Assembly: GCF_933775445.1 (NCBI RefSeq)
Contig: NC_065874.1
Coordinates: forward strand, 24,932,501-24,996,500
From: Argentina anserina
Lineage: Eukaryota > Streptophyta > Magnoliopsida > Rosales > Rosaceae
Length of the DNA stretch: 64,000 nt
Reading direction: 5' to 3'
Shown: in pieces, positions 32,713 to 45,066 of the stretch
Position numbering within the stretch: position 1 is the stretch's first letter
Layout of the letters: each line of letters starts with the position of its first letter
Notes under the pieces: generated by a model
What the model was told of the DNA's origin: nothing
Databases searched by the model: none
The model's input: only the letters and a program-made list of their open reading frames with translations
Program-made: the position numbers and the translations under genes

Positions 32713-34924
32713 CATTCATCTCAATCTCCACTACTATAATGGGAGACCCTCTTCTTTAATGTCAACAATTTCACCAATTTTTTAAAATTTTAAAAAACCT
32801 CATTTGCTATGAATAAATTAGTTAATGGAACAGATATGTTGGAAGAGTACTATAGTAAACAAACACAAAATAAAAATAAAAATGTGAAATATATGAGATT
32901 GTAGTTGAGAAAAATAAGGAACATGATGATAATCAGTTCCATCCCAATATTGAATCTGTGCATTAGCACGGTGTTGGCTAGTGTAGAATAAATGCATGCT
33001 ACAAAAATCCAATTTTATACATATAATATATATGTATATCTATTTTTTTATTAACGCTAATATAGAAAAATAATAGAGGCTAAAAAATCTTGCACGGGCT
33101 CCAACCCAAGACTTGTCTTGGGCTAGATCCGCCAGTAGACTCTCTTCCCAGTATCAAAGTTAAATAAGTAACACAACTAAGAAAGTGGATGGTGTGGTCG
33201 CGCGCAATGGAAGGTGATTCCAATTCGGAGCAACGTTGCTCTGATACTTTTAGAGACAGAGATGCAATTGCTGATGATTACCTTGCTCAACTGTTCTTGT
33301 ATTCCTCTTTACGTAGTGATATACATTACGTAATGTATTTTCCTTCTTCGCTCGAGATTGCGAGTTATAAGATGCACGCCTGGTTTACTGGTCGGTCTTG
33401 ACTCTTGAGTTCTCTCGTTAGATCGAGAGTCGTCCTAGCCTAATAGATAATCTGATGTTGCATGCTGATATTACGTATGTATAAAGGACTATAAGAACTG
33501 TCACAACTCACAACAACTCGATCAAGAGGGGGATGATATTGGAAGTTTGGAACTATGGATGGCAGTGGTGTATATGCATTTTTGTCGAAATGGTCTAATC
33601 GAACCCACTGAATCCAAAAGTGAGTTGGGGGAATTCATGTGTGATCGAAGATATTCTGCTATATATTGATCTCTACCCGTGACAAATGATTGTGTAGATA
33701 TTTTGTTGAAAGCAAGCCTGCTGTGTGAATTCATGTTGATCACTTTGGAAAAAATTCAAAACAAGGTATGCGCGTTACTGATTATCCGTCATAGTCATAA
33801 TCGATAAAAATTGGCGATGAATTTGAGTAGAATTATATATGTGGGAAGGAAAACACAAGCTTATTATAGTTATCATTGGTCTGGAGAATTTTTGGTCCAA
33901 TGTGGTTTGTGGAATATGCATTCTCCATATATAACAGTAATTTGGAGGACCTGGTGGTGCATGGTGGGTGATCCATTGCTGATCGATCATTTGCTTTCAT
34001 GGTTTATCAATTAGGGTGGAGAAATACTCCAAGATGGACCATATATATATAGATACCAGACTCCCAGAGGGGATTGTGAATGATTGAAGATTTATGATAT
34101 CATGGAAAACTTTTTGAGCGAGTGCTATTACTTAGCAAAATTGTGATGGATAAATGACATATTTAGATGTGCTGATCTGGTTTATTTTATCCCCAAAAAT
34201 ATACCGACGTAAGTCGGATTGACTACCTCCCTGCCAATAACATAATTAACAAGTCAGAAATGAATATTTGAACATGCTATTAAGACAACTTTTAATGCTT
34301 AGATAAGCAATTGGAAAAAGGCAACTCAGCGAAATAAAGTAGTTTCAACTTGGGACTCAGCGATGCATGCATGGGATCGATCCATGCTAGGGTTTAGGAT
34401 GTGTTCCTAATATTTGACCTTGCTAGCTAGTTGCTAGTTGCTTCTTTCTACAATTAGTGGTCTAAGACTCTGCATGCTGCAGCAGTAGCTTTGATCTTTG
34501 TTCGATCAGCACAAAGAAGATTCCACAGTTGTCGATCGCGACCACTAATTAATAGGTTATTGCCTTCTCCACAATGGATTTCAATACATATCAAAGATAT
34601 ATAATCAATTTTGTGATGATTGGATTACATACTATTTCATTTGGTCCTCATCATATGTGATAAAGCTAGCTGAGCCCCTCCAAATCAATACATGAGTCCA
34701 TGAAACAATATCCTCGTCAGTACATGCTGCATCAATATTTGATATTACCAGGCCATTCCTCCAAAAGTCGAAGCCATTCCTCTTTTTGGTAGGTGATCAT
34801 CAAGTTTTAGTGTTTTACTACCGGGTCAGTGGAGTAAAAGCAATGCCTAATTCACTGCGAAAGTAAAATTAGATGCGTACGTTGTTATGTAAATTTTCAT
34901 ACGAAATTGGTGTTAATCTCATTT
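32713..34924. other. Unassigned intergenic sequence
   Basis: Several short open frames (33189-34014) have no recognisable features. A GGGCTAGATCCGCCAGTAG stretch near 33121-33140 resembles the reverse complement of AGTGGTGGATCTAG at 25659-25672. Confidence 0.45.
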
Positions 34925-35719
34925 CCCTGCCTGTATATCGTATAGAGAAGAGCTGCTCCTCTGGAACCTGAAGAAGCAACCAATGGATCCTCCGACTAAC
35001 TAGGCGGTTCAGAAACCAGAAGCAATTGAGAAGCCAAAAGCAGAGAAAACAGAGACGCCATGTTTTGGTGAGATATGCAACAAACCACCAAGGGGAGAAG
35101 ACTACACGATTTTACAAGCCCTGCTTAGTGTTGACATGCTCATTCTCTTCATCGCAACGCTATGTGGTCTCGGATCAAGCTTGACAGCCGTCGACAACTT
35201 GGGGCAGATCGGTGAGCCTCTCGGATACCCAACTAAGACTATAGGCTCTTTCGTATCATTAGTGAGCATATGGAACTACTTTGGGACGGTGTTTTCCGGG
35301 TTTGTCTCGGAAAGCTTATTAGTAAGGTGGAAAATGCCGAGACCACTCATGATGACTATAGTGCTTATTCTATCTAGTGTCGGCCACCTCCTCATTGCTT
35401 TTCCGGCACCTGGTTCAGTTTATGTGGCATCAGTGATCATAGGGTTCTCCTTTGGTGCTCAAATGCCGTTACTTTTCGCCATCATTTCCGAGCTGTTTGG
35501 GCTCAAGTACTACTCCACATTGTTCAATTGTGGACAGTTAGCGAGTCCTCTGGGGTCTTACATTCTCAATGTGAAGGTCAACGGAATGCTCTATGATCGA
35601 GAAGCGTTGAAGGTGTTGGCAAAGAAAGGAATGATAAGATCTTCGGTGAAGGAGCTTATTTGTATTGGGACAGTGTTATAGGCTGTCTTTCTCAATTTTA
35701 GCTGCTATCACATTCTTTG

Positions 35720-35900
35720 TGTTAGCTCAACAACTTCTTTACTTATGCAATTGTTAGCTCAACAACTTCTTGATTTATGGACATATTGTATTTATGTAGT
35801 TGTAGTAATTGACTTTTGTGTTAAGTGTTCATTTAGATAGGTCTCCTATAAATGTATGATCTAAATTTGTATGAATCACAATCATCTATCATATCAGATT
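35720..35900 (+). repeat. 5' LTR of copia element
   Basis: It is about 181 bp and starts with two copies of a ~32-bp unit TGTTAGCTCAACAACTTCTT plus tail. The 3' LTR has four copies. Confidence 0.8.
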
Positions 35901-35912
35901 TGGTATCAGAGC
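35901..35912 (+). other. Primer-binding site (tRNA-iMet) of copia element
   Basis: TGGTATCAGAGC directly follows the 5' LTR. Confidence 0.88.
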
Positions 35913-36489
35913 ATAACCAAAAGGGTTTGCTATTTCCTTCTCCTTCTTTTTTTTTTTTCAAGTAAATCCTCATTGTTAGGATTTTCTTGTCTCAAATCAG
36001 TGTTGTGTACGTCTTGCGTTGGTGTTTTTGTCAGACAGTGTTAAAGGTCCCGGTATTGCTGTGTGAAGTTCGGCAGTGTTCTTCGAGCAGGTCGTCCGAC
36101 ATATGTGTCTCAGGCCGTTGTTGAGGCCCGTAGTCGAAGCCTCCGGATCGTTCGGCTCTTTTCTCAAAAGCTTATAGGCTGTAAAGCAAGCACCGTTGTG
36201 CAGACGTCATCGTCCTCTTGGAAAAAATCAATCTGACCTGGCTGCAGCTTCAACGACCCGATTCCAATATTCCGACCCAATTTCAGTGTTCAACCAGTTT
36301 TTAGTGCATTTACACCGCCAGTGTAGATTCACATGTTTTCTCCATGTCAGTGCAAGTGCACCGATAGTGCAGGTTCACCTGTTTTTACCCATGTCAGTGC
36401 AAGTACACCGATAGTGCAGGTTCACCTGAAGCAGTTTGTTATTGTTATTTTCCGCTGCATCACTACTGATATGTTGATTTGTTTTTACA

Positions 36490-39400
36490 ATGGGTTCTGG
36501 AACAGAAGAAAGTTTTCAGGCCAATGATGTTCACAAGTTTAAAGTATCTGTCAAGAATTTTGAAAGTAGTTCTTTTGGGGAGCCAAACTCAATGGACCCA
36601 ATTTCCGTAAATGAAAAAGAATTATGACAGCTCATCTCATATGAATGCACAAGATGGGGCCTGTAACTAGGGTAACTAAAGCCCCTAGTGAAGATGATGT
36701 TGATGCATACATTAAATGAGAATATGATGATGGTCTTGTAATGTCTGTATTATACAAAGCTATGAATGAAGATATAATTGACCTGGTGAAGGCATGTGAC
36801 ACTGCGCAGACATTATGGAAGACTATGGAAGACCTTTATACTAACAAATCTAATTTCATACAGGTTCATGAATTCATGTGCACCGCTTCAACAATACAAC
36901 AGAATGGGCAACTAGTGACACAATATTTCACCAAGCTGAAGAATATTTGGGCTGAGATTGATATGAAACGTCCTTGCAAGATCAAGAATCAAGAGGATAT
37001 TGTTTGGTACCAAAAGGAAAAGGAGCATGAACGAGTTCACCATTTCTTGAGAGGTCTTGATGCAAAGTATAACAGTGCTAAATGAGAGCTGCTCAGAATG
37101 ACAGAACCCCCTAGCCTAACCACAACTTTCACATATATCTGTAAGGATGAGTCTCAGCAGGAAAGCCTTAATCAGACACAAGTTGAAGTTTCTAGCCTTA
37201 CTGTTCAGGCAAGATCTCCAGTACCACTCCTTCAGCAATCAAATTCAGTTCCACTTCATAAGCAAGGACCACCACCAGGCTTTTAGGAATCAACCATGTC
37301 CTCCTTGCTCTTATTGCAATGATACTGACCATGCCCGTGAGACTTGTTGGAAGTTATATCCGCATCTTAGGCCTAAAAGGCCTAATTATCGTCATAAGGC
37401 AATGCATCCATTCGGTTGGTCCAAGAACCAGATATCTATGGTATGGTCGAATATGATCATCATACATCCAGAGAAGCAACATCTACATCATCAATAGCGG
37501 GTCGTGATAAGATTGGTATGCCTTTAAATATTTCTAGCTTTGTTGGTACTGATACATGGATTATCGATTATGGTCCTTCAGATCATATGACTTATGACAA
37601 ATCTTATTTTACCATATTATCCTCTTTACCAGTACCCTATGTTACTAATGCTAATGGTGAGGCATTCCCTGTGTTAGGAAAATGGTCAGTTCGTATTACT
37701 ACCACAATAGAACTTCATATTGTGTTATATGTACCCGCTTTATCTCATCATTTGATATATGTCCCACCGCTGAATACTGAAGCTAAATGCTCTGTGATTT
37801 TTTGTCCCATGTATGTGATACGTCAGGATCTTCTCACCGGTGAGTTAATTGGTTGGGGATATCTGAGGGGCAGGTTGTTCCATCTGGATCAGACATATGC
37901 AGGGGAGAAACCAGGAGCACAGTCCCGGATCGCGTTAATCTTCACTTTTAATAAGCTAAGTGAATTTTGGTTATGACAGATTCGCTTATGACATCAATCT
38001 TTTAGTATTATAAAAACAATCAATGCCTACTTTGTTTATTGGTGTGGATGAGTCAACTTTACGTTGTGAAATATGTGTTTTGGGCAAGAGTCATCAAGCT
38101 ACTTATTCCCCTAGTATTTCTAATAAAAGCGTTCTTCTTTTTTAATTAATTCATTATGAAGTTTGGGGACCTTTGAAAGAACCTACTATGTGTGATTTAT
38201 TGATGATTTCATACGTCTTTCATGGATTATTCTTCTTAAAACCAAGAATGAGGTTTTTCTGGCTTTTCATACCTTCTATACCAATGTCCAAAGACAATAC
38301 CATGCCAAACTTAAAGTTCTTCGTTCTGACAATGGGGGGGAATATGTGAATCGTGTCTTTCAAGAGTTCTTTCAAACACAAGGGATTATTCATCAAACAA
38401 CGTGTCTTTACACACCTGAGTAGAACATGGTATCCAAAAGGAAAAATCGTCATTTACTTGATATGACTCGTTGTCTTCTCTTTAGTGCCCACATGCCTAA
38501 ATATCTTTGGGGTGATGCTGTCATAACTTATGCCCACCTCATTAATCGTCTTTCATCTAGTGTCCTCCAGGGAAACATTTCATATGAGGTGCTTGCATCT
38601 CATGTCTCCTTGCCCTCATTTCATAATCTATATGCTCGTGTTTTTTATTGTGTTGCCTTTGTCCATATTCCAAAAAGTCAGAGGTCAAAGTTGGATGTTC
38701 GGGCACTTAAATATGTGTTTTTTTTTGTTATGGAGGACATCAGAAAGGGTACAGGTGCTATCATCCACCTACCAGGAAATACTATGTCACTATGGATGTT
38801 ACTTTCTTTGAGGACATGAGCTATTTTACCTCTTTTGATACTACTCTTCAGGGGGGCATTCATATTTTGAAGAGCTGTATTGTAAATAGGCTGAGATAGG
38901 TTCAGTTGAGATTATTGATGCATCAGCTCCGATAACACCACCAGATGATTCTGGTACAGTTGCTCTAGAGATTCAGGTATCAGAAGCTGACAATGCAACA
39001 AAAGATCACTTATATGAGGTTAGTCACTATATTGAAGTTAATACTAGTGAGGCTAATAGTAGGCAATATACTTTACCAAATAGGTCTACTCGAGGTCAAC
39101 CAACAAAAAGTATGAACCTACCATTTAGGCCAACGCTAAGTATCATGTGACTAATTTTGTGTCTACCAAAAGATTGTCTGAGTCATATAAATCATTTGTA
39201 AATCAAATATCCGTTGTATCAATACCTAACAAAGTGCATGATGCATTGGGAGACCCGCAATAAAGGAAGAAATTGAAGTATTACAGAAGAACAATACTTG
39301 GAAGCTTGTATCTCCACCACATGGAAAGAAGATTATGGGAGGTCGCTGGGTGTTTACAGTGAAGCATAATTCAGATGAGCTAGTAAGTCGATATAAAGCA

Positions 39401-40749
39401 CGCCTAGTAACGAAGGGATTCACCCAGACATATGACATAGACTATGATCAGATATTTGCACCTGTTGCAAAAATGAACATTATCCGGGTATTGCTTTCTT
39501 TTGCTGCTAACTTAAACTGACCACTTAGACAGTTTAGTGTCAATAATGCATTTCTTCATGGAGAACTTACAGAGAAAGTGTATATGGATTTTCCGTCAGG
39601 GTATGTAGCTGGTTCTCTAAGTAACTTCATATGCAGATTGAGAAAATCTTTGTATGGTCTTAAGCAATCACCTCGTGCTTGGTTTGGAAGGTTTTCACAA
39701 TTCATGAGGAACATTGGCTACAAACAGAGTAATTCATACCACACATTATTTCTCAAACACCAACAAGGGAATGTAACAGCCCTAATTATATATGTTGATG
39801 ATATGGTAGTTATTGGTAATGATATTGTTGAGACGGATAGATTACAGAAGCAGCTAGCCACATAGTTTGATATGAAGGATCTAGGTACACTCAAGTACTT
39901 CTTGGGCATTGAGGTATCCAGGGGGAGTGAGGGTATATATCTATGTCAGAGGAAGTACAGCCTTGATCTACAAGAAGATACATGTATGTTGGACTGTATA
40001 CCTATTGACACCCATTTTGAGCAAAATCATCGTTTAGCAGAATATCCAGATCAAGTTCCTACCGATCGAGCTCGTTATCAGAGATTAGTTGGGCGCTTGA
40101 TATACTTGACTCATACTAGACCAGATGTTGCATATGCAATAAGTGTGGCAAGTCAATTCATGCATAATCCGAGTGAGGATCACATGAATGTTGTTGTGAG
40201 AATTTTAAGGTACTTGAAATCAGCTCGAGGAAGAGGAGTGATGTTTTCTAAACACAACAATGTTTTTGAAGTTTGTGGCTTCACAGATGCAGATTAGGCT
40301 GGAAGTATCACAAACAAAAGATCGACATCAAGTTACTTTACCTTTGTGGGAGGTAATCTGGTTACATGAAAAAACAAGAAACAAAAGATGGTGGCATGGT
40401 CTAGTGTGGAAGCTAAGTATAGAGGTATGACTCATGGTCTGTGTGAGTTACTGTGTCTGAGAAACTTGTTATGTGATTTAGGTGTCAAACCAAAAACTAC
40501 CATGAAATTGTATTGTGACAACCGGACAGCAATTGATATTTCACATAATCCGGTACAACATGATCGCACTAAACATGTTGAGGTTGATCGTCACTTCATA
40601 AAAAAAAGTTTGATGCCAATATTATCAGATTTCCTTTTGTTCCTACAGAAAACCAGCTGGTAGATATATTAACTAAAGATGTTTCGAGAAATGTTTTTTA
40701 TGACTCGCTTGACAAATTGGGCATGATTGATGTGTATGCACCAACTTAA
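36490..40749 (+). pseudogene. Degenerate copia gag-pol
   Basis: From MGSGTEES at 36490 the sequence encodes a gag (clear at 36741-37085), a CCHC knuckle CSYCNDTDHARETC in another frame (near 37309), a damaged protease or pre-integrase region (WIIDYGPSDHM, where the catalytic Asp-Ser-Gly context is lost), integrase remnants (38020-38820), and reverse transcriptase (39335-39865: KARLVTKGFTQTYDIDYDQ and YVDDMVVIGND). RNase H follows (about 40260-40663: TDAD, with a stop in place of the next Trp). At least six stops or frame changes interrupt it. It ends GMIDVYAPT just before the polypurine tract. Confidence 0.85.
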
Positions 40750-40756
40750 GAGGAAG

Positions 40757-40998
40757 TGTTAGCTTAACAACTTCTTGACTTATAGTGTTAGCTCAATAAC
40801 TTCTTGACTTATGCAATTGTTAGCTCAACAACTTCTTGACTTATGCAATTGTTAGCTCAACAACTTCTTGACTTACGAACATATGTATTTATGTAGTTGT
40901 AGTAATTGACTTTTGTGTTGAGTGTTCATATTAAATAGGTCTCATATAAATGTATGATTTGAACTTGTATGAATCACAATCATCTATTATATCTGATT
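40757..40998 (+). repeat. 3' LTR of copia element
   Basis: It is about 242 bp and begins with four copies of the ~32-bp TGTTAGCTCAAC unit, against two in the 5' LTR. The remainder aligns with 35750-35900 with scattered differences. Confidence 0.8.
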
Positions 40999-41054
40999 CT
41001 TTGGTGCTATAGTTTCATTGGTTTTGGTGATTAGGACAAGGGAGTTCTACAAGA

Positions 41055-41057
<3 letters not shown>

Positions 41058-41098
<41 letters not shown>
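41058..41098. repeat. (TA)n expansion inside transporter copy C reading frame
   Basis: About 40 bp of alternating TA replace the short GATATATAT stretch that encodes the Asp-Ile-Tyr of the conserved C-terminus. Confidence 0.9.
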
Positions 41099-41100
<2 letters not shown>

Positions 41101-41118
41101 AAGTTTAGAGAGGAATAA

Positions 41119-41690
41119 GAGGATTTGTAGGTTTGGCAAAATTGCAAAGCACATTGACCATTTGTAACTTCAACTCTGAAAGATATATAAGCATGTTCAT
41201 TATATCATATATGTCCACAAGCATTCTCCAGTAAGTTGAAACCATTTATATTACAAGGTACTATTGCGCCCGTGCTCAAAAAATCCCAAGCTGCAGATTA
41301 ACTGATTTAAGAAGGTTTTTAGCAAACATATAGTAAAATCTATGTGAAAATAACCAGTCTAGAAATTGACATGAGTAAGTTTTTTTGCAGAAGGCATACT
41401 TCCGAAAGTGATAATATAGTTGTGAAGAGAGTCAAGAGACTATCAAGATGTTCTTTCCAAGCTGCAGAAAAACCTTGGAAAGAGATTAGTATATAGTAGT
41501 AGCCATCAAGAAATTCTGGTTTTGCTATTGGCATTTTTTTTCTTTCTGGAAGAAAAAGAAATGATATAATCTGTCTTTACCTTGAAGTACATGAGTGCAT
41601 CTGATAGTGTTGCCTGCAGATGGAGATCATTAGTGCATTATGTAACATGAAGTTTCTTTAGTTTTGACTCGACTAAATTTCAATGATTTT
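41119..41690. other. Unassigned sequence downstream of transporter copy C
   Basis: A short minus-strand open frame (41340-41534) has no recognisable family. It lies close to a 33-nt AG/GT-bounded segment (near 41588-41620, minus strand) that could be a chance exon. Confidence 0.35.
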
Positions 41691-41694
41691 TGTA

Positions 41695-41930
41695 GACTCT
41701 CAAGACAGATTGGTCATGTTGTCACAACATCATGAAAGATTGCTTGAGGAATATCTACATGAAGCTGATGGAGAATCATACATGGTGATCTTACAGCCAA
41801 AAATATACGATACCTTGTACTTGATGCTGATGCAGATCAAACTAGCTCGCTGATTTTGGCCCGGCCTTCATTTTTGGGTTTGACCAAACTCAGGCAAATT
41901 CAAAGAGAATTGCGGAGACATTGCAAGTGT
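41695..41930 (+). pseudogene. Possible kinase-like gene fragment
   Basis: Plus-strand translation gives DRLVMLSQHHERLLEEYLHE, then after a one-base shift HGDLTAKNIRYLVLDAD. The HGDLTAKNI stretch resembles the catalytic loop H-x-D-L-x-x-x-N of protein kinases. It is short, frameshifted and without other kinase motifs, so this is a tentative remnant. Confidence 0.25.
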
Positions 41931-42884
41931 TTCCCTTTCCACTCCTTTATACTTGGAAAAATAACTGTAGATAGCGGAGACATTATTGCTTGAGGGCTTG
42001 TTATTTTGATATTGAAGATTAATTATGCCAATTATAGTAGATTAGTAGTCGTACGGCTCTAGAGTATACATTGCGTTGGCATTTCTTTGCTAAACCTATG
42101 CAGTTCTCTCATGTTGTTCTTAGGTTTTACCGAGTGAACAATCCTTTCTTTCAAACTTCGTATGTGACTGCGATCTTCTTGAGCTATGTCAGCTTAAATT
42201 GATATCTGTTTAAGTTTTTGTTACCTCCTACCTCATACTGATATAACAAACTACAACTAAAATATGGACATCAAATACAGGGTAACGTCTGGAATCGTTA
42301 GATCCAAATCAAAGAAATACAAATGTACTCCAGAATAAGCTAGGTAAAGAGATGCATCCAACTCTGTTGCAAGGAAATGACCAACTTCCCATTCAAAAAA
42401 AAAAAACAATACCAACTTTTTAGGACTTGGGAGGAAGGTTTGAACACATTTTCGTTTTCGGGGCATAAATTTCTTGATTTTGAGGTGTGTTAGGATCTTG
42501 ACTAGTGCAAGTATTCAACCACAAACATTTTCCAGGCAAGTGGTTAAGCTTCTCAAATCCAGAACTAAACCGGTCCGGTTAACTGGTTAAGCTTAAGTTG
42601 CAACTATTGCTAGAACCTACAATCCTACTGTTCCTATATACATTATTTGGGCTCAGTGGCTCACGCATCTCTGGACAATTAAGAATACGAATATTAAGAT
42701 ACAAAGAACTACAGGCTTGCAATACCTTTTTCTTGTGAATGTTATCGTACGCAATACCCAGAATATAAGCATTCAGTCCCAATTGCATAATTCATTCCAG
42801 TGTCACACAATCTGATCTGATCACACCCTCAGACTGCTGGAGTGTAGCACCATGAAGCTGGATGAAGAACAATTCAAATAAACC

Positions 42885-43082
42885 CTCCTAAATCGCATGA
42901 AGTTGCAGCAATGGCAACATCCCCATCCGAATTGGTTGGAACTTCAAATTTATGGCGCAACTGATTCATTGATGCAAGGTACAAAACAGTGGGTCGTTCA
43001 AGATCGCAATGGTAATGAGTGCATTTGCAGCAAGAACAGTACAGTTCCGTTTGCTGTTAGATGTGGGATTTACCACACTTGA
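42885..43082 (+). pseudogene. LINE-type RNase H domain remnant
   Basis: The frame at 42897-43082 contains WQHPHPNWLELQIYGATDS and WVVQDRNGN. Both match the start of the RNase H domain in plant LINEs (typically W-x-P-P-x-x-x-W-x-K-x-N-x-D-G-A, then V-x-R-D-x-x-G). The first acidic residue is replaced and the frame stops early, so it is inactive. No reverse transcriptase part was seen. Confidence 0.4.
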
Positions 43083-45066
43083 CTGTGAAGGAAATGCTAT
43101 ATTTAGGGGTTTTTTTATTTTTTATCAAAGACCCTAATGTTTGCACTTGACTGTTTGCAACTTTGCATGTTTGCGACAAATGTAAAGGTGTTGTTTGGCT
43201 CAACAAGTGTGAGTTTTTATTCAAACACATTTCTCTTTATCGAACAAATAACTCAAATACTACGTGTATATTATGAGTCGAACTCACAACGTCTCACTTA
43301 TAAAGAATTAAGTAAAGAGATTGGTATCGCTAGACCAAATGATATTGGTCTAAATATGTTTTTTAGTATGTTGTTTCATATTCTTTTTTACGTGACTTTA
43401 CAATTTTTTACATTATGGTATATTTAAGACTCTTCTAGTGAGGAATCTATTTTTTATGTTTTAAAAATGGATAGGTCACTGGACCAACTTCTCGATTACA
43501 TTTTATTATCTCCACCGTTCAACTTTTAAGGTTTAATATGTAGATCAGCTCTGTAAAATTTCAACAAAATTGGAGGTGTTTTAAGGCATTCAAAACTAAA
43601 AATTTAACCTTATAAGCATGAACGGTCCAACTTTGATAAATTTAACGCGTCCATTGCTTTCGTTAAATTTGGTATCTTAACAATCATTTTTTTTGGCTAA
43701 AATTTAACCAAGGTTATTTATACATTATACCCTAAAATTAAATAGTGTGCTATAGAAATATAGTCGAAAAGTTAATTAATGAGTTATTATTATTTTTATA
43801 AAAAACCTTAATGGAAGGGTCCATGTAGTATAATTGTTATTATTTATTTTAAAATAGGTAAAAGTCGGTTGAACCGTAGAATCACTTGTTGGCTCCCTCT
43901 TGGGCACACAACTTAACCGGATTTTACCCAATAATTCAGCATATAGAAACACTCCTAGAAACACAGAGAAAGCCATAAATGTAGGAAAATGTAGGCAAAG
44001 CATGTGCTTATACAGCTCACTACAGATAATAATAAGAGTAATAGGGCCAATAACCCCAAATTCGTTTCACCACCAGTGTTCCAGCTCGAAGTCCAACTTT
44101 TTGGGACCCAAAATCCTAGTGCTTTAGGGCATAATAAGCAGTACCTAAACTTGAAGGGATTTGGATGGTGGGAAGTTGGACATAATCAATATTGCTGAAT
44201 GTTTCATGTGCCAAAGGAATATATATATATATATATCCACAAAACCAGAAACAAATGTGGGTTTTATTTTCTTGCTTTCCCATATATTATATGAGAGGTC
44301 CTTGTCCTGGAGAACCTATGGAAGTATGGAACTATGACCATAGTGTGATTGGATTAAGAAAAAAACATGGAACAGCTCGTTGTAACATGTTACACATTGT
44401 CTTGGTGGTCCTTGTTCCTTCAATTAAAACCTATGTTTTTCTTCATAACAAAAATAATTGGATGGGTCACAATGCTTTCTGGAATTTATTTCAGAGTACA
44501 GTTCACTCATGGTGGACAAGGATGTAATCATAATTCTGAAATACATCACCCAATTATTGAATGGCCAATAACAATATGGAGACTAAAAGTTGCTTTCTTT
44601 TGATCTTCTTTCTCTTTATAGGTTGATAATTGGTTTAAAGAATGTGTAAACTTGTTTAGTATGGTTGTAACAAAACAAAATAAAAAACGTATTTACTGTC
44701 GTATGGACTAAACCCTTCCGGAAACCTTTCTATTTATCAAGTTGCCCTTTATGAATTGGATGAAACATATAAAGAGTTGGAAACTTTGAAAGATCTGAAT
44801 ACGAAAATTATTCCCTCCACGGCCGATCTGAATATTATGGAATGAATACTTTAACTTTCAGCCTCTTCGGAGCAACATACAGTCCGGCCAACACTAAGGG
44901 GTGGGAGGGGATTGGTGGCCCCATGTTAAATTATTATTTTCCTTTAATTATAGTATAATTACGTATAATAATTATATTATTGCTAATTGATATTTATACC
45001 ATAACTCTACATATAGTTATAAATTGTGTACAAATTAATATTATTTATGAATTTTGGTATATTTAC
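43083..45066. other. Unassigned intergenic sequence
   Basis: No convincing gene. Open frames at 43137-43427 and 44192-44603 have no recognisable features. A third exon of the minus-strand gene at 45067-45652 may lie here, but I could not place it. Confidence 0.4.

Larger units (their letters stand above)
35720..40998 (+). mobile_element. Decayed Ty1-copia retrotransposon inside transporter copy C
   Basis: LTR-like ends start TGTTAGCTCAACAACTTCTT at both 35720 and 40757. The primer-binding site adjoins the 5' LTR, and a polypurine stretch (TTAAGAGGAAG) precedes the 3' LTR. CTTTG flanks the element (35715-35719 and 40999-41003). Neighbouring ATT is also shared, so the outer boundary is uncertain by three bases. 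The gene order gag, protease, integrase, reverse transcriptase, RNase H is that of copia. Coding frames carry many stops and shifts, and the LTRs differ at roughly one position in twelve, so it is old and immobile. Confidence 0.9.
34940..41119 (+). pseudogene. NFD4-like MFS transporter copy C (truncated, frameshifted, interrupted)
   Basis: Similarity to copies A and B begins at about EELLLWNLKKQ (near 34950), so the N-terminal nodulin-like half is missing. A stop (TAG) follows soon after, near 35002. An open stretch at 35136-35681 then encodes SLTAVDNLGQIGEPLGYPTK, GFSFGAQMPLLFAIISELFG and SPLGSYILNVKV. Near 35668 a 2-bp deletion relative to copy B shifts the frame and gives a stop at 35681. 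The proper frame continues (CYRLSFSILAAITFF) to 35719, where a Ty1-copia element interrupts it. Host sequence resumes at 40999 with FGAIVSLVLVIRTREFYKSDIY, a (TA)n expansion, and KKFREE before a TAA near 41117. It is certainly non-functional. Confidence 0.9.

Noticed and set aside
34360..34400. Near-palindrome GCATGGGATCGATCCATGC
   Set aside because: It is a single short palindrome in intergenic sequence, easily explained by chance.
44192..44603. Open frames starting MLNVSCAKG and MEQLVVTCY
   Set aside because: They contain a (TA)n-derived Ile-Tyr run, overlap in different frames, and show no family signature or splice context.
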